Shown: positions 44,358 to 53,239, counted from the stretch's first letter. The stretch: 64,000 bases of DNA from an uncultured Prevotella sp. (GCA_900540375.1 UQFS01000010.1:1-64000), one strand, 5' to 3'. Made by a program: numbers and translations. The notes: generated by a model from the sequence alone, not told the origin.

Positions 44358-45272
44358 ATGAAGAGCAAAGGCTATATCTATAATCATAACGACAGGCTGG
44401 TGATGATCTTTCTGCTGTCACTGGCCTTGGTGGGTATACTTCTGATGATCTTTGTGGGCGGTGACGGCTCGCAAATGACGCCGGACGAAGACGCTGCAGT
44501 CGTGGCGACAAAAGACCGGAAAGACAATCTGACTTACGCCCAGTCCGTGGCTCATCACGCCCGCTTCGCCTTCGACCCGAACACGGCCGACAGCACCGAG
44601 CTGCTGAGACTGGGACTGCAACCCTGGCAGGTACGCAGCATCTATAAATATCGGGCGGCAGGCGGCGTATACAGCAGGAAGGAAGACTTTGCACGGCTCT
44701 ACGGACTGACAAAGAAACAGTACGAGGAACTGGCACCCTACATCCGTATCAGTAGCGACTATCAGCCGGCGGCAGACTATTATGGATACGAAAGGCGAGG
44801 ATACGGCGGTGGGACGACACGGACGATACGCACTGAAAATGACACCACCCGGCATTATGACTATCCTCATAAACTCAGCGCAGCAGAACACGTGAACCTG
44901 AATCTCGCCGACACCAATATGCTGAAACGTGTGCCGGGTATCGGTTCGTACTGGGCACGTCGCATCATCAGCTATCGAGATCGCTTAGGCGGCTTCGTGT
45001 CGCAAAGCCAGCTGAAGGAGATCGACGACGAATTCCCACAGGCAGCCATTCCCTATCTGAAGATAGCGTTGGGCGATGTGCATAAACTGAACGTGAACAC
45101 ACTGACATTGGGCGAACTGAAGCGGCATCCCTATATCAACTATTATCAGGCTAAGGCTATCGTGGACTATCGCCGGTTGCGTGGGCCAATTCACAGTCTG
45201 AATGATCTGAGACTCAGCAAGGACTTCCCGCCGGAAGAAATCAAGCGACTGGAACCCTATGTGACGTTTTGA
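44358..45272 (+). CDS. Helix-hairpin-helix (ComEA-like) DNA-binding membrane protein
   Basis: The 304-residue protein has one N-terminal transmembrane segment (LVMIFLLSLALVGILLMIFV, about 14-33), leaving the rest outside the cytoplasm. Three helix-hairpin-helix regions follow: FDPNTADSTELLRLGLQPWQVRSIYKYR (about 70-130), NLNLADTNMLKRVPGIGSYWARRIISYRDRLGGF (about 185-240) and KLNVNTLTLGELKRHPYINYYQAKAIVDYR (about 240-300). HhH motifs bind DNA without sequence preference, and ComEA-type proteins receive incoming DNA during transformation. A comF gene lies 500 nt away on the other strand, which is consistent but not proof of natural competence. Confidence 0.85.
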   Translation: MKSKGYIYNHNDRLVMIFLLSLALVGILLMIFVGGDGSQMTPDEDAAVVATKDRKDNLTYAQSVAHHARFAFDPNTADSTELLRLGLQPWQVRSIYKYRAAGGVYSRKEDFARLYGLTKKQYEELAPYIRISSDYQPAADYYGYERRGYGGGTTRTIRTENDTTRHYDYPHKLSAAEHVNLNLADTNMLKRVPGIGSYWARRIISYRDRLGGFVSQSQLKEIDDEFPQAAIPYLKIALGDVHKLNVNTLTLGELKRHPYINYYQAKAIVDYRRLRGPIHSLNDLRLSKDFPPEEIKRLEPYVTF

Positions 45273-45283
45273 GTGAACAAAAA

Positions 45284-45315
45284 AAGCAGTGTACCCATAG
45301 TTGGGCACACTGCTT
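45284..45315. terminator. Bidirectional terminator between comEA-like gene and ridA
   Basis: AAGCAGTGTACCCA and TGGGCACACTGCTT form a stem with one mismatch and a 4-nt loop, preceded by an A-run. It lies between the two convergent genes. Confidence 0.75.
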
Positions 45316-45324
45316 GACTTATGC

Positions 45325-45702
45325 TTATGCTTTTGCTGCGATGCATTCGATCTCGACACGCGCGTTCTTCGGCAATGTCTTGATGGCGACAGCTGAGCGG
45401 GCAGGGTAGGGAGCTTGGAAGAACTCAGCATAGACGCTGTTCATGTCGGCGAAGTCTGCCATGTCGGCCAGGAAGACTGTCGTCTTCACCACGTCGGCCA
45501 TGGTCAGTCCGGCTTCCTTCAGGATGTGCTGGATGTTGGTAAGACTTTGACGCGTGAGCTCTTTGATGCCATCCTGTGCGAACTCACCTGTAGCAGGGTC
45601 CACGGGAAGTTGTCCACTGACGAAAACGAAGTTACCGGCTTGGATGGCCTGGCTGTAAGGGCCGATGGCTGCCGGAGCGTTGTTGGTTGCAATCTGTTTC
45701 AT
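45325..45702 (-). CDS. ridA: RidA family enamine/imine deaminase
   Basis: The 125-residue protein matches RidA/YjgF over its whole length. It has the N-terminal APAAIGPYSQAIQAGNFVFVSGQLPVDP segment, the central GLTMADVVKTTVFLADMADFADMN and the C-terminal signature PARSAVAIKTLPKNARVEIECIA with the substrate-binding arginine (PARSAV) and glutamate. It hydrolyses reactive enamines such as 2-aminoacrylate formed by PLP enzymes, in the cytoplasm. It lies 89 nt downstream of comF on the same strand. Confidence 0.95.
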   Translation of the reverse strand: MKQIATNNAPAAIGPYSQAIQAGNFVFVSGQLPVDPATGEFAQDGIKELTRQSLTNIQHILKEAGLTMADVVKTTVFLADMADFADMNSVYAEFFQAPYPARSAVAIKTLPKNARVEIECIAAKA

Positions 45703-45791
45703 GATATGTTGATATTAGAGTTGAACGATACACCTATTATATATATAGGACTTCTTTTTGCTGTTTTTGTATGTTGCAATTTACCTTTGTC

Positions 45792-46496
45792 CTACCGATG
45801 CTGCTGCTTGACGATGGCCAGCGAGAAGACGCTGATGCGCACGTCGCCCGCCAAAGACAGCTGAGCGGCCAGTGCCGTGGTGGTGGCTCCCGTGGTGACC
45901 ACGTCGTCGACGATGAGCACGTGGCGGTGACGGATCGCTTCGGCATCGACGAGCAGGAAGGCGTCTTTTACGTTTTCAAAACGTTGCGCAGTGCTCAGGC
46001 TGGTCTGACTCTTGGCAAACGTCGTACGGCGTGCTACGTGAGTGAGCACCGGTAAGCCGGTGACCTCGCTGATGCCTTGCGCGATGAGCTCGCTTTGGTT
46101 GTAGCCCCGTTGTCGCAGTCTCGAATGTGCCAGCGGCACGGGTATGATCGCGTCGATGCCGTCGAGAAAGCCCGTCCGCAACATCTGCTGTCCAGCTTCC
46201 TCGCCCAGCCAGAGTCCCATCTCGGGGCGGTTGTGGTATTTCAGGTCAAAGAGGAAGTTGCGACGGTCGTCATACATATAGTAGAATAAGGAGGCACCGC
46301 GCTCGAAATTCCGTATCTTGCCATAGAGTCTGTCGACCATCAGATTGTCGTAAGGACGCTCCAGAAATCCCGTGTAGGGTAGCTCGAGCAGGCAGGACGA
46401 GCAGAGTTGAGGCTCGTTGAGAGACAGCCGCCGACCGCAGATCGGGCAGAAGCGCGGCATGACGAAATCGAGCAGACGGTCAATCCAACTCATCAT
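45792..46496 (-). CDS. comF: ComF family phosphoribosyltransferase-like protein
   Basis: The 234-residue protein has an N-terminal zinc-finger-like pair (CPICGRRL...CSSC, about 17-35) and a C-terminal phosphoribosyltransferase fold. The latter carries the PRPP loop VLIVDDVVTTGATT (about 192-205) and the flexible FAKSQTSLSTAQRFENVKDAF segment. ComF is linked to natural DNA uptake in several bacteria. Its first 17 nt overlap the 3' end of recX, so the two are coupled. MSWID at the second codon is an alternative start. Confidence 0.93.
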   Translation of the reverse strand: MMSWIDRLLDFVMPRFCPICGRRLSLNEPQLCSSCLLELPYTGFLERPYDNLMVDRLYGKIRNFERGASLFYYMYDDRRNFLFDLKYHNRPEMGLWLGEEAGQQMLRTGFLDGIDAIIPVPLAHSRLRQRGYNQSELIAQGISEVTGLPVLTHVARRTTFAKSQTSLSTAQRFENVKDAFLLVDAEAIRHRHVLIVDDVVTTGATTTALAAQLSLAGDVRISVFSLAIVKQQHR

Positions 46497-46974
46497 CGCT
46501 GTCGAGATTCTCTTCGCTCACGCTGTCGATGCACTGCTGGATGAGGTCGAGGGAATAGCCTCGTCCCATGCCAAACTTGATGAGCTTCATGCTACGCTCG
46601 TAGTCGCTGTCGGCCTTGATGGTCGGCCACTTGGCGCGGAGCAACGGACGCAACTGCTCGAGATAAGCGCTGTCGGGCACACGGTCGAGCATGGGCGTGT
46701 AGACATCAGCCGACACACCTTTGGCGTAGAGCGCCTGTTCGATCTTGCGGCGTCCCCATTGGTTGAAGCGTATCTTGTCTTCGACGAAGGCCTCGGTATA
46801 GCGGCTGTCGTCGACGTAGTGGTTGGTCACGAGATAGTCGATGACCGTCTGCCGGTCTTCAGCACTGATGCCCCACTGCCGCAGTTTCTTGTCCATCTCG
46901 CCCGTGCAGTGCTCGGCTTTGGCACAGAGGGCGGCGAGCTTTGCCGTGGCTCGCGCGGTTTCCTCGTTGATCAT
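46480..46974 (-). CDS. recX: RecX family regulatory protein
   Basis: The 164-residue protein shows the three-helix repeats of RecX: LAALCAKAEHCTGEMDKKLRQWGI, VIDYLVTNHYVDDSRYTEAFVEDKIRFNQWGRRKIEQALYAKGV, and a third repeat at about 110-150 (ERSMKLIKFGMGRGYSLDLIQQCI). RecX binds RecA filaments and modulates recombination. Length is typical. It lies 40 nt after prmC and overlaps comF by 17 nt. The acidic tail (ENLDSDDELD) is encoded across the overlap. Confidence 0.92.
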   Translation of the reverse strand: MINEETARATAKLAALCAKAEHCTGEMDKKLRQWGISAEDRQTVIDYLVTNHYVDDSRYTEAFVEDKIRFNQWGRRKIEQALYAKGVSADVYTPMLDRVPDSAYLEQLRPLLRAKWPTIKADSDYERSMKLIKFGMGRGYSLDLIQQCIDSVSEENLDSDDELD

Positions 46975-47014
46975 GGTCGGTTTCCTTTTATAGATTTTAT
47001 AGACTTTATAGCAG

Positions 47015-47914
47015 CTATCCTCGCTTTCTTGCAGTTGCGAATCGCTGTTTGCCGTAGTCGTCGACGAGGATCGTCACTGCTTCATAGCCCAAAGAGACCA
47101 GCAGGCTGCTGAGCGCCTTGGCATAGAGCGGATTGATCTCAAAGCAGAGACGGCCATCGGGTCGCAGTCGTCGCAGCCCCAGCTCAGCGATAGCACGGTA
47201 GAAGCGCAGTGGATCGTCATCGGGCACGAAGAGTGCAGTAGACGGCTCGTAGTCGAGCACGTTGCGTGCCATCGTCGTGCGCTCCTTGTCTGCGATGTAA
47301 GGCGGGTTGGAGACGATGCAGTCGTAAAGGCTGACTTCTTCACTTCTTTCTCCTTTTCTCGCTTCCGAAAACACGTTTTCTTTTGCTTCCGCAAGTACAT
47401 CTTTTTTCGCCTCCGCAAGCACATCTTTTTGTCGGAAAAGCACCTGCGCACCCAGCCGCACGGCATTGTCGCGCGCCTGCCGCAGAGCCTCGTCACTGAT
47501 ATCCCAGGCTTCTACCAGGACTTGCGTGGCTTCCAAAGCAACGGTGATAGCGATACAGCCCGATCCGGTGCCGATGTCGAGGACATGCGCGACGGTGGGC
47601 AGACCGTCCAAGACCAGGCGGCACAAGCCTTCAGTCTCGGGGCGCGGGATGAGCACGCCGGGAGACACACGGAACGATCGACCAAAGAAGTCGGCTTCAC
47701 CAAGCACATACTGTACGGGCTCGCCGGCCTCCAGCCGCTGCCATATTTCATGCAGCTTTGTTTCGTCGTCTGCCGATAATTCACTAACTTTGCCACAGAC
47801 AAGGTCAGTGAGACTGAGGCCAAAGGTCGTCTCCAACACCAGTCGGGTGATGGCCTGTGCCTCCTCTACGGCATAGAGGGGCGTGAGCTGATGCCATAGT
47901 TGCTGATAAGTCAT
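47015..47914 (-). CDS. prmC: Release factor glutamine methyltransferase PrmC, with internal repeat insertion
   Basis: The 299-residue protein methylates the GGQ glutamine of peptide chain release factors. It has the N-terminal helical domain, the GEPVQYVLGEADFFGRSFRVSPGVLIPRPETE segment, the SAM-binding VLDIGTGSGCIAITVA and the catalytic NPPYI. It carries an unusual insertion at residues 163-186: three tandem 8-residue units (KDVLAEAK, KDVLAEAK, ENVFSEAR; nt 47357-47428). This sits before the strand leading to NPPY, in a region that should be a surface loop. The start at 47914 (MTYQQL) is chosen because the longer frame would begin upstream of the -7 promoter box at 47919-47926. Confidence 0.94.
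   Translation of the reverse strand: MTYQQLWHQLTPLYAVEEAQAITRLVLETTFGLSLTDLVCGKVSELSADDETKLHEIWQRLEAGEPVQYVLGEADFFGRSFRVSPGVLIPRPETEGLCRLVLDGLPTVAHVLDIGTGSGCIAITVALEATQVLVEAWDISDEALRQARDNAVRLGAQVLFRQKDVLAEAKKDVLAEAKENVFSEARKGERSEEVSLYDCIVSNPPYIADKERTTMARNVLDYEPSTALFVPDDDPLRFYRAIAELGLRRLRPDGRLCFEINPLYAKALSSLLVSLGYEAVTILVDDYGKQRFATARKRG
47357..47428 (-). repeat. Tandem 24-nt coding repeat inside prmC
   Basis: Three in-frame 24-nt units encode KDVLAEAK, KDVLAEAK and ENVFSEAR. The first two units are identical at the protein level and differ only at synonymous sites. Confidence 0.9.
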
Positions 47915-47918
47915 AGTG

Positions 47919-47926
47919 CAAAGATA
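47919..47926 (-). promoter_or_regulatory. Putative -7 box of prmC
   Basis: TATCTTTG on the minus strand ends 4 nt before the prmC ATG (47914), suggesting a leaderless mRNA. No consensus -33 box was found. Confidence 0.45.
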
Positions 47927-47949
47927 ATAAAAGAATAGCATTTCGGACT

Positions 47950-48930
47950 ATGAACACAGAAGAAATCAATAGGGAAACAGATGAAAAATACATGCGGCGT
48001 TGCCTGGAGCTCGCCGTCAACGGACGGCAGAACGCCAAGCCGAATCCCATGGTCGGCGCGGTGATCGTCAGCAGCGACGGCCGCATCATCGGTGAAGGCT
48101 ACCACGTGCGCTGTGGTGAGGGACATGCTGAGGTCAACGCTTTCGCTTCCGTGAAACCGGAGGACGAAGCGCTGCTTGGCGGAGCCACTGTCTACGTATC
48201 GTTGGAGCCTTGCAGTCACTGGGGCAAGACGCCACCGTGTGCCGACCTGATCATCAGCAAGCATGTACGCCGTGTGGTCTGCGGATGCATCGATCCCTTT
48301 GCCAAGGTACAGGGACGTGGCGTGAAGAAACTGTGCGACGCGGGCATTGAGGTCACTGTCGGCGTGTTGGAAAAAGAGTGTCTGGCGTTGAACAAGCGGT
48401 TCATCACGTTCAATACGCACCATCGTCCTTACATTCTGTTGAAATGGGCACAGTCTGCCGATGGCTTCATCAGTGGCAAGTGCGGTCGGCAAGTCGCTCT
48501 TTCGTCGCCGTTCACTCAGATGCTTGTACATAAGCTGCGGGCGGAGAACGATGCCATCCTCGTCGGTCGGCATACATTCGATGGCGATCGTCCTCAGCTC
48601 AACGTTCGTCTGTGGGCCGGTCGCGATCCCGAGCGTCTTGTGCTGACGCATCATTGTGAGGGCGTCCCCGAGGGCTTCCGTGCTTTCGACAACATCGACA
48701 GTGTCCTCGAATATCTCTATTCCGAGGGCAAGCAAAGTCTGATTGTCGAAGGGGGAGCTCAGACTTTGCAGGCTTTCCTCGACCGTGGGTTGTGGGACGA
48801 GATACGCATGGAGACGGCTCCCGTCACGCTCGCTGCCGGTGTGCGTGCGCCACAGTTGCCCGAAGGAATGGAGCTGGAGAGTCAGCAAGACTACGGCGGA
48901 CAGATCATCCGAGTTTATAGGATGGCATAA
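47950..48930 (+). CDS. ribD: Bifunctional riboflavin biosynthesis deaminase/reductase RibD
   Basis: The 326-residue enzyme carries out steps two and three of riboflavin synthesis. The N-terminal deaminase domain (about 12-150) has the zinc site HAEVNAF and PCSHWGKTPPC, with the catalytic glutamate in HAE. The C-terminal reductase domain (about 160-326) has KWAQSADGFISG and the NADPH-binding region (IVEGGAQTLQAFL). It is divergent from prmC, with starts 36 nt apart. No other riboflavin gene is nearby. Confidence 0.96.
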   Translation: MNTEEINRETDEKYMRRCLELAVNGRQNAKPNPMVGAVIVSSDGRIIGEGYHVRCGEGHAEVNAFASVKPEDEALLGGATVYVSLEPCSHWGKTPPCADLIISKHVRRVVCGCIDPFAKVQGRGVKKLCDAGIEVTVGVLEKECLALNKRFITFNTHHRPYILLKWAQSADGFISGKCGRQVALSSPFTQMLVHKLRAENDAILVGRHTFDGDRPQLNVRLWAGRDPERLVLTHHCEGVPEGFRAFDNIDSVLEYLYSEGKQSLIVEGGAQTLQAFLDRGLWDEIRMETAPVTLAAGVRAPQLPEGMELESQQDYGGQIIRVYRMA

Positions 48931-48959
48931 AGAATATCACGAATATGTTGATGCTCTCT

Positions 48960-48983
48960 CCCTCCCTTTTAGGAAGGGGAGGG
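48960..48983. terminator. G/C-rich hairpin between convergent ribD and transporter gene
   Basis: CCCTCCCTT (48960-48968) pairs with AAGGGGAGGG (48974-48983), one extra G. It belongs to the same palindromic repeat type seen at 38787, 41655 and 44096. Confidence 0.6.
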
Positions 48984-48989
48984 TCTTCC

Positions 48990-49952
48990 TTACCACTTCA
49001 GCGCTCCGTATTTCTCCTTCACCCAGAGTTGTACGGCATTGATAAGGTTTTGCCATACCACATAAGCGCAGGGCGCAATGGCAGCGTAGGGGTTGAGAAA
49101 GGCCAGCGTGAGCCAAATGCCCACCACCGTATTTTTCTGTCCTAAGGCTTGCCCGGCGCTGATGCTGTCGCCGTAGTGCGCGCCGACGAACTTGCCCAAA
49201 CCGAATTGGAAGACAGAGATGAACAATGGGATGACGCACAGAGCTACCAGCGTGATGCCTGACACAGGGGCGTGGAGAATGCTCTGCATAGCCAGTCCCA
49301 TGATGATGGAGAGATTGAAGCTCCACAGATAGAAGCCGAGATTGCGGCGGTCACGTATCCATTGGGCCACGCGCGGCAGGTAGCGACGTGTGAGCAGAGC
49401 CAGACACAGCGGTACGATGAGCACGATGAACACCCGCTTGAGTACCATCAGAAAGGCAAAGAGAAAACTGATATCAGCACTCTTCTCCACCATTGGGAAG
49501 AAGAGCGGGATGATGACCGACGTGACGCAGTTGGCGATAAGTATATACACGGTCATTGACTCTATGCTTCCTCCAAGTTTCTCTGTGATCACCGGTGCGG
49601 CAGCGGCCGTGGGGCAGATGAAGCAGATGAACATTCCTTCGAAGATGAGTTTCCATCCTGGTGTTGGTGCGATGGCTACCAATCCGACGCAAATGGCGGA
49701 GAGCGCGACACGGATACCCTGCAAGATGAAATGCCACGTGCGGGGTCGCAACTCCTTTACTTGTATCTTGCAGAAGGTGACGTAGAGAATGAGGAAGATG
49801 ACGTAGGGCAACAGCGCCACTAACTTGGGTCCCATGAAGTCACCAATAGGTTCCAACACGGGTATCTCGGAGAAGAGCAGATAAACCAAGGAGCCCACGC
49901 ACAGCGCGACCACCAGCGTCCACTGCTTCAAGAATGTCAAGAGCTTGTTCAT
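48990..49952 (-). CDS. BASS-family (bile acid:Na+ symporter-like) transporter
   Basis: The 320-residue protein has about 9-10 hydrophobic segments and the two conserved BASS regions: CFICPTAAAAPVITEKLGGSIESMTVY (about 112-138) and AGQALGQKNTVVGIWLTLAFLNPYAAIAP (about 265-293), which form the crossed helices around the sodium site. It is a Na+-coupled organic anion importer of the inner membrane. The substrate is unknown, and similar proteins transport pantoate, pyruvate or bile acids. It is monocistronic, on the opposite strand to ribD. Confidence 0.88.
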   Translation of the reverse strand: MNKLLTFLKQWTLVVALCVGSLVYLLFSEIPVLEPIGDFMGPKLVALLPYVIFLILYVTFCKIQVKELRPRTWHFILQGIRVALSAICVGLVAIAPTPGWKLIFEGMFICFICPTAAAAPVITEKLGGSIESMTVYILIANCVTSVIIPLFFPMVEKSADISFLFAFLMVLKRVFIVLIVPLCLALLTRRYLPRVAQWIRDRRNLGFYLWSFNLSIIMGLAMQSILHAPVSGITLVALCVIPLFISVFQFGLGKFVGAHYGDSISAGQALGQKNTVVGIWLTLAFLNPYAAIAPCAYVVWQNLINAVQLWVKEKYGALKW

Positions 49953-50036
49953 ACTAACGATTTCTTTCTTTCCTAATTTATAGTTGGTGTAAATCTATGT
50001 TGTTGATTTTATCCAAACTATGTCTTACTAAATGAT

Positions 50037-51965
50037 TTATTCTTCTTTCAATCCCTGCACATAGTCGAAGAGCTTCTTATAGAACGGGTGCTTCGTCATG
50101 GTGTCGGCATTGCCGAGGATGATGAGCTTCATGCGGGCACGGGTGATGGCCACGTTCATGCGGCGCAGGTCGCGGAGAAAACCGATCTGTCCGTCGTCGT
50201 TGGCTCGCACCATGGAGATGAGGATAATGTCACGCTCCTGGCCTTGGAAGCCGTCGACGGTGTTGACGGTGACGAGATGTCGGAAAGGCTTGAAGAAAGC
50301 ATCGCGCTTGATGAGGCCACGAAGGTACTGCACCTGCGCACGATAAGGCGAGATGACGCCCACGTCGATCTGCTCGTCGAGGACGCGCTGCTTGCCGATC
50401 TTGGTATAGTAATCGCGCAGCGTGTTGAGGGTGAGTTGTGCCTCGCCTTTGTTGACGCGGCCAAAGTTCTCACCGACAAACTGCTCACGGAAGTTGGGCT
50501 CATCGGGGCCTACTTCCATGTCCGATGTGTCGATCCATTCCATCGGGATGTCGTAGTCGAGGATGCCACGATGGGCTGTTTGTAGTGCGCTCTCCACCTT
50601 ACCACCATAGAACCAGTCGGAGCTGAAGCGCATGATGGTGTCGTTCATGCGGTATTGCACCTGCAGGAGCGAGACGCACTCGGGCTTATTGTCAACGATG
50701 CGCTCCATGAGCGTCTTGCCGAGTCCTGCTTTCATGGCGGCAATGCTCTTCACCGTGGGTGGAAGCTGGCAATGGTCACCGGCGAGAATCACGCGTCCGG
50801 CACGCCGCATGGGTATCCAGCAGGCTGCCTCCAAAGCCTGTGCTGCCTCGTCGATAAACAGTGTGGAGAACTTCATGCCTTCGAGCAGACGACTGGCCGA
50901 ACCGACAAGGGTGGACGCGATGACGCGCGCCTCACCGAAGAGTTCGGCGGTGATGCGGATCTCCAGTTCGGTAGCACGGCTCTTCATCCGCTCCAGCTTT
51001 TGGTGATATTTCTCGTCGCGGCCGTGCCTACTCTTGCGCAGTTCACGTATCGCCTTACGGATGGCCCATAGTTGTGGATAGTCGGGATGGTCGGCGAAGC
51101 GTTGTTCGTAGGTGAAGCCGAGCATCTTGTCGTTGACGCGTGACGGGTTGCCGATACGCAGCACGTTGATGCCGCGGTCGACGAGCTTCTCGCAGATCCA
51201 GTCTACGGCCATGTTGCTTTGTGCGCAGACGAGCACCTGGCTCTCGCGCATGAGCGTCTCGTTGATGGCTTCAACGAGTGTGGTCGTCTTGCCGGTACCC
51301 GGAGGTCCGTGTACCACCATGACATCCTTAGCACAGAGTACCTCGTTGACAGCGTGTTCCTGCGTGTCATTGAGCCATGGGAAACGCATGGGACCGAAGT
51401 GGAAACGCTGGGCCGGCACATGACTGTAGAAGAGATCACGCAGATAGGCGAGGCGTCCGCTCTTGGCGCGCATCACGCGGTCGAGGGCATCGAACATCGT
51501 GCGGTAGCTGGTCTCATCGAACGAGAGCTGCACGCCCACGGGCGCTTCGCAGCTCTGCACGTCAAGCGCATGACCTTCAGGGATGGTCACTACCATGCGG
51601 TCGCCGTCGACATACGACACCGTGCCCGTGAAGCCAAAGAGCTTCGTCTTCATCTTGGCGGTAGCCTCGGCCTTGTCGTTGCCCAGGCTCTCCTCCATGT
51701 GGAAGAATACCACAGGCTTGCCGTATTCGAAGTTGTGCTCTATGCCCTCGTCGGCAGTGCAGTAGACCTCCAGTGCGAATTGGTTGAGCGAGTTGTAATA
51801 GCTCTTACCTACGCGTATGGGATACCAGGCATCGCCACGCTTGACGCGGCGTGCCATGCCCATGGTGTCGGTTTGTTTGCGGAAAGCCTCACGCTCGGTC
51901 TGGTACTCCAACTGCAACAACAGTCGTTGTTGCTGCAGGGCTTGAATGGATGATGGTTGTGACAT
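50037..51965 (-). CDS. UPF1-like superfamily 1 DNA/RNA helicase
   Basis: The 642-residue cytoplasmic helicase has an N-terminal OB-like region (about 40-180) followed by two RecA-like domains. Motifs are Walker A GPPGTGKTTT, motif Ia CAQSNMAVDWI, motif II FIDEAAQALE, motif III LAGDHCQLPP, motif V VNTVDGFQGQERDIILIS and motif VI NVAITRARMKLI. The DEAA box and overall layout match SF1B helicases of the UPF1/IGHMBP2 group. The in vivo role in Bacteroidota is not established. The promoter is a perfect consensus, and the ATG lies about 4 nt from the predicted transcript start. It is divergent from aroQ. Confidence 0.9.
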   Translation of the reverse strand: MSQPSSIQALQQQRLLLQLEYQTEREAFRKQTDTMGMARRVKRGDAWYPIRVGKSYYNSLNQFALEVYCTADEGIEHNFEYGKPVVFFHMEESLGNDKAEATAKMKTKLFGFTGTVSYVDGDRMVVTIPEGHALDVQSCEAPVGVQLSFDETSYRTMFDALDRVMRAKSGRLAYLRDLFYSHVPAQRFHFGPMRFPWLNDTQEHAVNEVLCAKDVMVVHGPPGTGKTTTLVEAINETLMRESQVLVCAQSNMAVDWICEKLVDRGINVLRIGNPSRVNDKMLGFTYEQRFADHPDYPQLWAIRKAIRELRKSRHGRDEKYHQKLERMKSRATELEIRITAELFGEARVIASTLVGSASRLLEGMKFSTLFIDEAAQALEAACWIPMRRAGRVILAGDHCQLPPTVKSIAAMKAGLGKTLMERIVDNKPECVSLLQVQYRMNDTIMRFSSDWFYGGKVESALQTAHRGILDYDIPMEWIDTSDMEVGPDEPNFREQFVGENFGRVNKGEAQLTLNTLRDYYTKIGKQRVLDEQIDVGVISPYRAQVQYLRGLIKRDAFFKPFRHLVTVNTVDGFQGQERDIILISMVRANDDGQIGFLRDLRRMNVAITRARMKLIILGNADTMTKHPFYKKLFDYVQGLKEE

Positions 51966-51975
51966 AATAATACTG

Positions 51976-52006
51976 CAAAGTTAGTGTAAACGAGTGGAAG
52001 GGCAAA
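51976..52006 (-). promoter_or_regulatory. Promoter of the UPF1-like helicase gene
   Basis: On the minus strand TTTG (52003-52006), 19 nt and TAACTTTG (51976-51983) match the consensus exactly. The ATG at 51965 follows so closely that the leader is at most a few nucleotides. Confidence 0.8.
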
Positions 52007-52090
52007 GAAAATGATGTTTTTTCTTTTCATTTCCGAATGCCGCCAATATAGTACCGCCAAAATATCATAATACAAATATTGGTGCTTCGT

Positions 52091-52122
52091 TTTGGCTTTC
52101 TCCCTCTTTTACGTTATCTTTG
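52091..52122 (+). promoter_or_regulatory. Promoter of aroQ and O-methyltransferase
   Basis: TTTG (52091-52094), 20 nt and TATCTTTG (52115-52122) match the consensus exactly. The ORF is open from 52092, but that start would lie within the promoter; the ATG at 52143 is used. Confidence 0.8.
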
Positions 52123-52142
52123 CAGTATTGAAAGTGAAAACC

Positions 52143-52580
52143 ATGAGAAAGATACAGATTATCAACGGACCCAACCTCAACCTGCTCGGTGTGCGCGAGC
52201 CGGGCATCTACGGCAGGAACTCGTTTGAGAGCTATCTGCCCACACTGAAAGCACTGTTCCCCGACGTGCAGATTGACTATTTCCAAAGCAACATAGAAGG
52301 AGAGCTCATCGACAAGATGCAACGGGTAGGTTTTGACTATGACGGTATCGTGCTCAACGCCGGTGCTTATACCCACACGAGTATTGCACTGCTCGACTGC
52401 ATCCGTTCGCTGCGCTGCCCCACGGTGGAGGTGCATATCTCCAACGTGCACCAGCGCGAAGAGTATCGCCATCACTCGATGATCTCGACAGGCTGTCTCG
52501 GCGTCATCTGCGGCTTCGGACTGCAAAGCTATGAGCTGGCTATCCGCGGCATCCTCGCACACCAAAGCGACAAGGCATGA
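52143..52580 (+). CDS. aroQ: Type II 3-dehydroquinate dehydratase
   Basis: The 145-residue shikimate-pathway enzyme has the family start KIQIINGPNLNLLGVREPGIYG with the catalytic tyrosine in GIYG. The flexible loop arginine lies in REPG, the IVLNAGAYTHTSIALLDCI segment is present, and VEVHISNVHQREEYRHHS holds the catalytic histidine. Type II enzymes are dodecamers that remove water from 3-dehydroquinate through an enolate. The start at 52143 is fixed by the promoter at 52091-52122. It overlaps the methyltransferase gene by 4 nt. Confidence 0.95.
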   Translation: MRKIQIINGPNLNLLGVREPGIYGRNSFESYLPTLKALFPDVQIDYFQSNIEGELIDKMQRVGFDYDGIVLNAGAYTHTSIALLDCIRSLRCPTVEVHISNVHQREEYRHHSMISTGCLGVICGFGLQSYELAIRGILAHQSDKA

Positions 52581-53239
52581 CCGACATGCAACAGCTCGAC
52601 GACTATATCGTCAACCACAGCGACCCGGAAGACGAATACCTCTACCGTCTCTACCGCGCCACGAATATCCATACCATCCACGGGCGCATGCAAAGCGGAC
52701 ATCTGCAAGGGCGACTGCTGAAGATGCTCGTGCTGATGCAGCGGCCGAAGTATATCCTTGAGGTCGGCACGTTCTCGGGCTACTCGGCTATCTGTATGGC
52801 AGAGGGACTGAGTGAGTCGGGAGTGACTGGCAGTAAACTCTTCACCTTTGAGATCAACGATGAGATGGAGGACTTCGCCCGCTTCTGGATAGAAGGCAGC
52901 GCGGTTTCGCCGTGGATAGACTTTCGCATCGGCGACGCCTGCGTGGAAGCGCCTCGTTTAGGTGTGACCTTCGACATGGCATTTGTCGACGGCGACAAGC
53001 GGCGCTATGTGGAAACCTACGAGGCTATCCTGCCTCTGATGAATCCCGGTGGTATCATTCTCGCCGACAATACGCTGTGGGACGGACATGTCATCGACCC
53101 GGCCTATGACCACGATCATCAGACGCTCGGTATCCGGGCATTCAACGATCACGTGCGCGACGACAAAAGGGTGGAAAAGGTCATCGTACCCGTGCGTGAT
53201 GGGCTGACCATTATCAGAGTGTTGAATGATGAATGTTGA
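52577..53239 (+). CDS. SAM-dependent O-methyltransferase (COMT-like)
   Basis: The 220-residue protein belongs to the class I, Mg2+-dependent O-methyltransferase family (Methyltransf_3). It has ILEVGTFSGYSAICMAEGL (SAM motif I), FTFEINDEM (motif II), DMAFVDGDKRRYVETYEAILPLMNPGGIILADNTLWDGHV (metal-binding aspartates and motif IV) and the C-terminal PVRDGLTIIRV. Substrates in this family are usually catechols or related phenols; the bacterial substrate is unknown. It is translationally coupled to aroQ by a 4-nt ATGA overlap. Confidence 0.92.
   Translation: MTDMQQLDDYIVNHSDPEDEYLYRLYRATNIHTIHGRMQSGHLQGRLLKMLVLMQRPKYILEVGTFSGYSAICMAEGLSESGVTGSKLFTFEINDEMEDFARFWIEGSAVSPWIDFRIGDACVEAPRLGVTFDMAFVDGDKRRYVETYEAILPLMNPGGIILADNTLWDGHVIDPAYDHDHQTLGIRAFNDHVRDDKRVEKVIVPVRDGLTIIRVLNDEC

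Noticed and set aside
45782..45789. TACCTTTG on the plus strand near the end of comF, a possible promoter
   Set aside because: It points into the antisense of comF with no gene ahead and no good -33 box; a chance match is more likely.
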